Shown: piece after piece, positions 8,316 through 13,911 of the stretch
How the letters are laid out: each line of letters opens with the position of its first letter
How positions within the stretch are numbered: position 1 is the stretch's first letter
Origin: Trachelipus rathkii
Lineage: Eukaryota > Arthropoda > Malacostraca > Isopoda > Trachelipodidae
DNA: 13,911 bases
NCBI GenBank assembly: GCA_015478945.1
Contig: JABUQX010124031.1
Location: 12,501 to 26,411 of the forward strand
Direction: 5' to 3'
Program-made: the position numbers and the translations under genes
The notes under the pieces: model-generated
The model's input: the letters and a program-made list of their open reading frames with translations, nothing else
The model's database searches: none
Told to the model about the DNA's origin: nothing

Positions 8316-8771
8316 TTATAGTTTTTTGAAGAGTCGCTGCTTAGAAAAGAGTGTCTTGCAACCGCTATTGTCGGTGTTAAGCGATGGAGTGAGTGTTTTG
8401 ATAAAAAATGATTCTAGAATACGTAAGTCTGTTTGTTGGTTGGTTTGGGCTATTACTTTAAAATTTGAGACCGATAACGGATGGTGTTTTTTATCTGCGT
8501 GTTCCCTGATGTTTGAGTTGGGAGGATTAGTGATATTTTGGCCTGTGCGCGGTGATATTCCCAGATGCTCACTCGTTCGAACAATGAGTTGGCGCACAGT
8601 GCTACCAACATAGATAGCTGAGCAGCTATCACATTCAAATTTATAAACAACGAGAGAGCGCAGGATGTCCGGCAGTTTGTCCTTGTGATTTAAGATACTA
8701 TGGATTGTATTATTAGACGTGAAAATCAGGTTGGCTTTAATTTGTGGAAATGTATTATTTAAAATTATTGA
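8316..8771 (-). CDS. Penelope-like GIY-YIG endonuclease domain (partial)
   Basis: This is a 151-residue open frame, read from 8771 down to a TAA at 8318-8316; its first half lies upstream of any usable start because it is the tail of a longer polyprotein. The order is typical of the C-terminal endonuclease of Penelope-like retroelements: FPQIK linker, VVY (GIY half, 8651-8643), a CDSC zinc-type cysteine pair (8633-8622), IYVGST (YIG half, down to 8598), RTSEH with the conserved Arg and His, NIREH, and RILES with the acidic residue expected at the active site, then KTLTPSLN. In the family this domain nicks target DNA for reverse transcription. The frame closes upstream at a stop (8774-8772) just before a 19-base T run, so it is cut off from the decayed reverse transcriptase at 8772-9772. 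It is a well-preserved remnant, not an intact gene. Confidence 0.88.
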   Translation of the reverse strand, partial: SIILNNTFPQIKANLIFTSNNTIHSILNHKDKLPDILRSLVVYKFECDSCSAIYVGSTVRQLIVRTSEHLGISPRTGQNITNPPNSNIREHADKKHHPLSVSNFKVIAQTNQQTDLRILESFFIKTLTPSLNTDNSGCKTLFSKQRLFKKL

Positions 8772-9772
8772 TCAATTTTTTTTTTTTTTTTTTTGGACTA
8801 AGAATAACTTAATATGGAAATTTAATGTATATAATGTTTCTCTTCAGCTGTTAAGACAATGTTTTTTAGGTTCATGAATTGTTATTGAGGTAAAACTTAT
8901 ATGTGTCAAATGTATATAGTCTTACAGGGTATATTATTAGATTGAAAATAATTTGTAAGAATCGATCTTTGTCAACTGCATTACTGATCGGGAACATTAA
9001 AGTGATTGGCTCTATGAAATTAAATGTTTATGTTATGTGAGATTTGTTAAGTTAATGTTAATATATGACTGGAAGTAGTTTAGCCTGAAATCGTGAATGG
9101 TGTGTTTTTTACGAATATATTGAAGTTTTAACACCGTTTTATTATATTTTGTAAGAGATATTATAAATCTAAAATCCAAAATGTATCTTTGACTCTTCCT
9201 CTTTTGTGAATTTATGTTAGATAGTTGGTCAAAAAGAAGAATCAAGAATAGTATAGCTATTAGTATTATCTAAAAAGATAATATTGCATCGTCGCATTGT
9301 AGCGTTTTGTTAAATTTTGGTTGATGTTTGCTGACATGTGGCTTAGCCAGATAATTAGTTTTCATAATGATTTTAAATTATGTATTATGTATAATGCAGC
9401 GCTTTAGGGGGATTCTCCATAGCTAGAAGTTTGGACTGGAAGTATGATTTGTTATTTGAAAAAATAAGTACGGTCATTTGTCAAAGCCACCTTAGGAATC
9501 TTTAAATTCTGTTTTGATAAGATGTGGAACATGCTTGGTGTAGTGAATAATTTTTCCAGCCAAGATATTTGTTGTTTCCGCTGTGGGTATATTAGTATAT
9601 CAGGTGATCTTAGCGGTCATATGGTTATTTATTGCAATTTATCCGCAGAATTTTAAGTGGTAGTTTAAAATCTAGGAGTACAGAGATTGTTTATTCGTCT
9701 AGCCTATGATGGGGGTTAATAACGGAGTAAAAATTTTGGATAATTTATAAATTATTTATTTATCTATAAGCA
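8772..9772 (-). pseudogene. Penelope-like reverse transcriptase remnant (minus)
   Basis: The complement of this region aligns along its length with the plus-strand copy 9960-11040. Landmarks on the minus strand: the stretch matching 'caaaatttttagctccgtta' (9741-9715); YTNIPTAET after motif A at 9599-9573; 'acttattttttcaaataaca' and 'agctatgg' matching the motif B region near 9470-9415; the damaged YxDD site at about 9304-9287; and an open 70-codon stretch (9245-9033) that parallels the plus-copy DQLPNI...IYRK...LNYF segment. Motif B and YxDD are destroyed by indels and many stops are present, so no product is possible. Unlike the plus copy it keeps sequence downstream of motif A. It meets the plus copy at about 9765. 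Confidence 0.85.
8776..8794 (+). repeat. 19-base T run inside the minus Penelope-like copy
   Basis: A pure T run (A run on the element's sense strand) lies between the reverse transcriptase remnant and the endonuclease frame. The corresponding plus-strand position has only mixed A/T sequence, so this is a local homopolymer expansion, not the poly(A) tail of a separate insertion. Confidence 0.8.
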
Positions 9773-10135
9773 CTCCAATTTAACCCGTCAGATCTACCCC
9801 GTAAAATTTTCCCCTAACTTAGAAGAAAAAGTGAATCGTTTTTTGCGTTTATTATCTAGCAAACAGAAATTGAATAAAGAAACTTATGATAGAATATACT
9901 CTAGAGGTTCAGCACCTGGCATTTTGTATGGTCTCCCCAAAGTACACAAACCTAACCTCTCCATACGCCCTATTCTAGCCACTTATAATACTCATAATTA
10001 TAAATTAGCAAAATTTTTAGCTCCGTTATTAACCCCATTCACAAGTAATGAATTTACAATTTGTAACTCATGATTTTAAAGATACCAAATTTTTCGATAA
10101 TTTGCATAAATAACACATGTGTATCTTTGAATGCA
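9765..10135 (+). pseudogene. Penelope-like reverse transcriptase, N-terminal part
   Basis: The reading frame is open from 9750 to a TGA at 10071. It carries hallmarks of the Penelope-like reverse transcriptase fingers: a KVNRFLRLLSS helix, SAPGILYGLPKVHKP (about 9909-9953), the SIRPILATYN motif, and KFLAPLLTPFTSNEFT (about 10008-10058). After the stop the similarity continues with FKDTKFFDNLHK and a motif A-like MCIFEC (about 10118-10135), where the family expects a hydrophobic-F-D core; the aspartate position reads glutamate. Homology to the minus copy resumes on the other strand at 9772, so this copy is 5'-truncated exactly at the inverted junction. No ATG supports an independent start. Confidence 0.87.
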
Positions 10136-10214
10136 GGTAAAAATTGGGTTATCATTTTTTACCCCAAGGTAGGTCTCCAATAGGGAGTAAAAATTTGGGG
10201 TAAAAAATAGCGTT
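10136..10214 (+). repeat. Small foldback insertion replacing motif A region
   Basis: A perfect 14 bp inverted repeat (10154-10167 against 10195-10208, attttttaccccaa) encloses a 27-base centre that also carries an imperfect ctcc/gggag pairing. Imperfect direct copies of 'gtaaaaatttgggg' flank it (10138 and 10187). It interrupts the reverse transcriptase just after the motif A-like MCIFEC. The minus-strand sister copy instead continues through YTNIPTAET and about 60 further codons before the two align again near 10215. Confidence 0.8.
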
Positions 10215-10685
10215 TTCCAATATGTCTATTTTACTACGGCCTTCAATGACACGTACTTTTTTTTCAATAACAAATTATACTTTCAGTCTAACTCTTTAGC
10301 TATGGGATTCCCTCTAAGCGCTGCATTAGCTAATACATATTTAAATCATTATGAAACAATTTGGCTCGCCACATGTCCAGTAAACATCAAACCAACATTT
10401 TACAAACGCTACATGGACGATACATTTCTCCTTTTCGATAATAATAGTAAAGTTTCTCTATTCTTAAATTTTCTTAATGACCAACTACCTAACATAAAAT
10501 TTACAAAAGAGGAAGAGTCAAACAACACTTTACAATTTTTAGATTTATTTATTACAAAATATTCAAACGGCTTTAAAACTTCAATTTACCGTAAAAACAC
10601 CTTTACAGGATTAGGGTTAAACTACTTCAGTCATATACCATTTATTTACAAACTCAAGAGCATTAAATACTTTGAGTTTCGTTAA
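10191..10685 (+). pseudogene. Penelope-like reverse transcriptase, palm part with YMDD
   Basis: The frame is open from 10191 to the stop ending at 10685, with family similarity starting about 10215. In order: NDTYFFFNNKLYFQ, the motif B block SLAMGFPLSAALANTYL (about 10287-10337), the catalytic motif C KRYMDDTFLLF with YMDD at 10410-10421, DQLPNIKFT, NTLQFLDLFI, and IYRKNTFTGLGLNYFSHIP. These are the palm and start of the thumb of the Penelope-like enzyme, which extends cDNA from a nicked target. Motif B normally reads AMGSPLS, so the F is unusual. Motif A with its catalytic aspartate is lost upstream, so the enzyme cannot be active despite the intact YMDD. Confidence 0.92.
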
Positions 10686-11400
10686 ACCTTTCCAACTATC
10701 TTCCGATTTCGTTTTGCAGTTTACAATGATTTCTGATTTTTTAATAACATTTTTAAAAATTTTTCAAGCTCTATAATGTATATCTTCTTATGCTTATAGT
10801 TACATGACTACAGTTAATTATTTCTCGTTCAACATACTAAATTTAATAGAACCTACATAATCATGGTCCTTAATCTAGTCTGAAAAGAACTTTGTATACA
10901 TTTAAATTCCATTATTATGTTATACTTTTTATAGTCAATAACTAAAGCAAAGATTACCTAAAATAATGAATTTAAAAATAATACATTTCTATCAAATATA
11001 AAGTCAAACCTATATCTCAGCGGTCTATATAATACATATATCCTAAATGCACATGTACAAAACTGCCGGACAACCTATTCGCTCTCTTTCGTTGTTTATA
11101 ATTTGAATGCGATAGCTGCTCAGGCTTGTCTAGTGTTGGGTAGCAACTGTGAGCCAACTTCAATGTACGTATTACAAGTTAGCATCTTGTAATATTCAGC
11201 AAGCACCAGCCTAGAATGTATGTAACCATCCTCTCAACTCAAACATTCAATGAACATGGCGGATAAAAAATTCCATCCGTTCATCGGTCTCAAATTTAAA
11301 ATAATTGGTCCAAACCAACCACCAAACAGACTTACGTTTCCTAGAAAGCATTTTTATCAAAACACTCCTTCATGGCTTACATACCAAACAAATAGCGCAT
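10686..11400 (+). pseudogene. Penelope-like thumb-linker and GIY-YIG remnant (plus)
   Basis: From 10686 to about 11045 the sequence aligns with the minus copy (for example 'gcagtttacaatgatttctg' and 'aataatacatttctatcaaa' have counterparts there) but keeps no readable frame. From about 11055 the endonuclease is recognisable in broken pieces: KLPDNL, then a stop, FECDSCSG with the cysteine pair at 11108-11119, a degraded YVGST, further stops, an 'aacatggcggataaaaaatt' stretch corresponding to REHADKKHH, and 'ccaaacagacttacgt' matching the QTDLR segment. Similarity to the minus copy ends near 11398. The minus copy keeps this domain open, so decay of this part happened in the plus copy alone. 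Confidence 0.87.
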
Positions 11401-11559
11401 AAATATCTATTAATTTTAGTTATTATTAGATCTAGTAGGAAATCTTTATGGTAACACTTTTCCGGGTTGTTTTTTTCTATTTTTATATAAGTAATTTTTT
11501 AGTTATTATGAACTATAGTAATAGTATTTTAAATTATGTTTGTATTATTTGCTATATAC
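11401..11559. other. AT-rich spacer, no gene seen
   Basis: This is an unassigned AT-rich segment between the Penelope-like copy and the hAT-like element. A 69-codon frame that starts here (11448-11657) runs into the TA microsatellite and looks accidental. Confidence 0.6.
11552..11559 (+). repeat. 8 bp target site duplication, left copy
   Basis: ctatatac is identical to 12496-12503. The two copies directly abut the inverted ends of the hAT-like element; the preceding 'tg' is also shared. Confidence 0.85.
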
Positions 11560-11627
11560 CTAGGGGTGGCCAATCCTTTGCATTATCATATGCTCAAATT
11601 TTTGCACAGACGAGTTCAGTGCGCCAC

Positions 11628-11791
11628 ATATATTATATATATATATATTTAGTATGATAATATATATTATTATTATATATTATATATATATTATATATAT
11701 TATATATTATTTATATATATAAATTTATTATGTATATTATATATATATTATATATATATATAATATAATATATATATATAGATTAATATAA

Positions 11792-11841
<50 letters not shown>

Positions 11842-11975
11842 ATATATATATTATTTATATATTTATATTAATATATTTATATTAATATATATATATAATT
11901 ATATATATATATCGTATATATATATATATAATATATTATTATATTAAATATATATATAAATTATATTATATATAA
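11628..11975. repeat. TA dinucleotide microsatellite
   Basis: About 350 bp are built almost entirely from ta repeats with tat/tta interruptions and short attta breaks. It lies wholly inside the hAT-like element, so it probably expanded after or within that element. It is strongly self-complementary and prone to cruciform formation and copy-number change. Confidence 0.95.
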
Positions 11976-12451
11976 TTCATAAGAATCAAGAATTATTATT
12001 TTATTTATCTTATTTAATTATTATTTTTAGAATTTCTTTGATTATAAAAAAAATAAGTGACTAATTCTATATGGTCTCACCTTTATGAAAAATGGAAATA
12101 GCAGATAATTTTGAAATATGAGTAGAACACTGTCCTCATTATCTATGATATTCACAAAAATTCAACTTGATGGTTCATTTAACGATTTTTATTACAAGGT
12201 AATTATTAAAGTCATGTTATTCATATGTTGGGTTTGGCGTAGATATATATTTGATTATAGAGTCGACGCTACAAAAAGATGCTTATAATTACATAACGCT
12301 ATTGTTTGTTATATGCTATTATAGCTTTGCTCAAGATTAACAGATTTCTGGAAATTTATATGAATTTTGTGTTTCATTAATAAGTTTCGTAAAGAAATAG
12401 GCTGAAGTTAGCCCAGTTAATTTCTAATTATCCCAAAAGTAGCCCGTAGCA

Positions 12452-12478
12452 ATGCGCCATCGTTGGCGCATGCGCCAA
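12452..12478. repeat. Competing ggcgca palindromes near hAT right end
   Basis: ttggcgcatgcgccaa at 12463-12478 is a perfect 16-base palindrome. atgcgcca at 12452-12459 can alternatively pair with tggcgcat at 12464-12471. In hAT elements, subterminal repeated words of this sort commonly serve as transposase binding sites; that role here is inferred. Confidence 0.7.
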
Positions 12479-12495
12479 GGGTTGGTCCACCTCTG

Positions 12496-12503
12496 CTATA
12501 TAC
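12496..12503 (+). repeat. 8 bp target site duplication, right copy
   Basis: This is an exact copy of 11552-11559, immediately outside the right inverted end (…ccacctctg). Confidence 0.85.
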
Positions 12504-12755
12504 ATTATTTATGAATTATGTTATATATGTGCTAATATGTATGTATTATCAGTTTATGCGCACATAAAACTGTCTTATCTACGAAAAATGGTTATCATAT
12601 AAAATATTTACCTAAACTACTTACGACCGTACGTCCGGGTTAATTTAAATTATAAAACCAGCTCAAACGAGTCATTTGCCGCGCATACCTAGTGCGCAGC
12701 GTCTGCATACTTCAAACGAGCATCAGTCGTCGTTCAGCGTGTGTAGCTGTGAGTC
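12504..12755. other. Spacer upstream of the transposase pseudogene
   Basis: No gene is seen. The part from 12660 is richer in GC and includes a 'caaacgag' word twice (about 12664 and 12713) and a gcgcatacctagtgcgc near-palindrome (about 12681-12697). This could be the 5' untranslated part or inverted end of the element that carried the downstream transposase, but I could not find a matching opposite end in the window. Confidence 0.45.
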
Positions 12756-13790
12756 ATGCCTTACTCCATTCATCAACGTGTGTTCATTGTCGAAGAATAT
12801 GTGCGGTCACAGCCCTTTAAAGTTTCGTGACAGGTTTCGTTAAGAGTTTTCTCATAGTAATGTTCCTGCAAAATCAACAATTCAGGATCTACTGAAAAAG
12901 TGGCGTTTAACAGGTAATGTTGGCAATGCAAAGAGAAATAGGGAACAGATCTATCTGTGGTTTCGTGTACACTCTGAAGTCGTAGTTCGGACATAACAGC
13001 AGCGAATGGCAATAAAAGCCCCAACAAGTTCGACACTTGACGATTTACCACACAATGTGTGAGTACAAGCAGATCATGTCAATGCGATCCTTCCTGGCTT
13101 AATAAATAAATACGCTCTACCCTGTGAGTTTGTTCATGATATCATTAAAAGAAGCGGATAACGCTAAGCATAACTTTACTGTTAATGCTTCATGTAAAGG
13201 TTAGGTCGGTCTCTTCTTTTTCAGGATGAAGTTGTAGATGGTTCTTATTTCCATTTTTCCAAACTGTCGGGATGGATTCATTACAGAGAACCACACGAGT
13301 TCCTGCAAATGCCATTACACGATTGGTGTTTGGTGTGCTTTTTCTGGTAACAGCAATAAATCGTCCCAATATTCTTGTTTCAATGATAACTGTGGAATAC
13401 CAGTGTTACCTACAAGGTCTTATAATATTGATTTTCCTCTGCACAGTTAACTTCAAACTGAATAAGGCATTTAGGCTCTATTTAAAACAAAGGGATGGGG
13501 ATCCTGCCATATTATCGTGGATTCGTTCTATTGATTCTCCCATACGTTAACCGATTTTACAGTAGGAAATGGGACGTATCCTGCCAAGGGTTGTGTGCTC
13601 TCTCCGGTCTCTACTTTGACCTTTCTCTATCCATGTGACTATTTTCTGTGGGAATATTTTAAAATCTAGAGTCTTCTCTACAGTATTAACAATTCCCAGA
13701 ACAATTGACCAACTTTGAAACGGCAGCCCCAAGTTGAAGAGATTTTTCTGAATATCGACATCTTCGTGTATTTGAGGAATATGTTTTCAA
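12756..13790 (+). pseudogene. Mariner/IS630-type transposase with DUF4817-like N-terminus
   Basis: A DDD/E transposase is broken by several frameshifts and stops. The ATG at 12756 opens MPYSIHQRVFIVEEYVRSQPFK (stop at 12828). One frame over, from 12871, the helix-turn-helix continues as KSTIQDLLKKWRLTGNVGN. Together these match the DNA-binding N-terminus (DUF4817-like) of arthropod transposases. A linker remnant, NKSPNKF, follows near 13000. The catalytic core is recognisable as QDE with the first Asp at 13225-13227, ENPHEFLQMPLH-like codons at 13285-13320, GVWCAFS at 13325-13345, QRDGDP with the second Asp at 13494-13496, and PCDYFLWEYF with the third Asp at 13637-13639. PRTIDQL follows at about 13710-13733. 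The part from 13075 to 13200 is unreadable. All three acidic positions survive, but the frame changes at least four times, so no enzyme can be made. Confidence 0.82.
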
Positions 13791-13911
13791 TACATGTTAT
13801 AATTCGAACAGAACTTGCTTTGTCTTGACGTGATGACATTTGTCAAACTATTTGTACTTGAAGTGCGTCCTTGACTTCTGTTTTATTAATTACTCGTTAG
13901 TTTCAGGTGTT

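Larger units (their letters stand above)
11560..12495. mobile_element. Non-autonomous hAT-like DNA transposon
   Basis: The two ends form an imperfect terminal inverted repeat: CTAGGGGTGGCCAATCCTT at the left, and CAGAGGTGGACCAACCCTT read inward from the right. They are flanked by identical octamers, ctatatac, at 11552-11559 and 12496-12503. An 8 bp target duplication with CAG(A/G)GGTGG-type ends is the signature of the hAT superfamily, whose transposase excises and reinserts the element. At 936 bp with no transposase-like frame it must depend on an enzyme from elsewhere. Subterminal sequence contains 'agtgcgccacata' at the left, and nested 'ggcgcatgcgcc' palindromes at the right (12452-12478). 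The interior is dominated by a TA tract (11628-11975) and an unassigned AT-rich part (12000-12420). Confidence 0.85.

Noticed and set aside
8326..8650. Other open frames overlapping the endonuclease, on plus and minus strands
   Set aside because: They are shadows of the GIY-YIG frame, which has clear family motifs in order.
8776..8794. Poly(A) tail of a separate minus-strand retrotransposon
   Set aside because: Both flanks align with the plus-strand Penelope-like copy, so the run lies inside one element.
8795..9749. Unassigned intergenic spacer between the two Penelope-like copies
   Set aside because: On first reading it looked empty, but its complement aligns with the plus-copy reverse transcriptase and thumb, so it is part of the minus-strand pseudogene.
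12773..13051. 92-codon minus-strand frame
   Set aside because: It is antisense to the DUF4817-like helix-turn-helix, whose motifs are readable on the plus strand.
13547..13732. 61-codon minus-strand frame
   Set aside because: It is antisense to the transposase segment containing PCDYFLWEYF and PRTIDQL.

Overview
This window looks like repeat-dominated DNA from an animal genome, most likely an arthropod. It is AT-rich, with no operon-like gene packing, no ribosome binding sites and no intact long gene. Every protein-like stretch I recognise is a decayed transposable element: two Penelope-like retroelement copies, and one mariner/IS630-type transposase carrying a DUF4817-like N-terminal domain, a type common in arthropods. 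A non-autonomous hAT-type DNA transposon is also present. The arthropod call is an inference from these families and could be wrong at phylum level.

Layout. Positions 1-6285 form one very large, diverged inverted repeat with arms of about 3.0 and 3.3 kb. Each arm is built from tandemly related AT-rich subrepeats of several hundred bases. The arms meet at a GC-rich core of about 240 bp (2846-3085) packed with small CCC/GGG hairpins, centred on a perfect 11-3-11 hairpin at 2959-2983. The left arm still pairs at base 1, so the palindrome probably continues outside the window. Positions 6278-6905 are an array of 110-173 bp units that vary in their number of 'atagatca' octamers. Positions 6906-8085 hold low-complexity A/T tracts, a diverged direct repeat (7041-7200 and 7314-7445), more GC-rich hairpins, a GGAGTC-type hexamer tract and a TAA microsatellite.

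Positions 8085-11400 form a second large inverted repeat. Two Penelope-like copies lie head to head (minus strand about 9772 to 8316, plus strand about 9765 to 11400), meeting with essentially no spacer in the reverse transcriptase domain and running outward to their GIY-YIG endonuclease domains. The minus copy keeps an open endonuclease frame but a ruined reverse transcriptase. The plus copy keeps a readable YMDD reverse transcriptase core but a broken endonuclease and a small foldback insertion at catalytic motif A. Positions 11560-12495 are a hAT-like element with an exact 8 bp target duplication, containing a long TA tract. From 12756 to about 13790 lies a frameshifted DDD/E transposase pseudogene.

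Nothing here works together as a pathway. The coherent theme is structural: two independent multi-kilobase foldbacks and many nested hairpins within 14 kb. No host gene was found.
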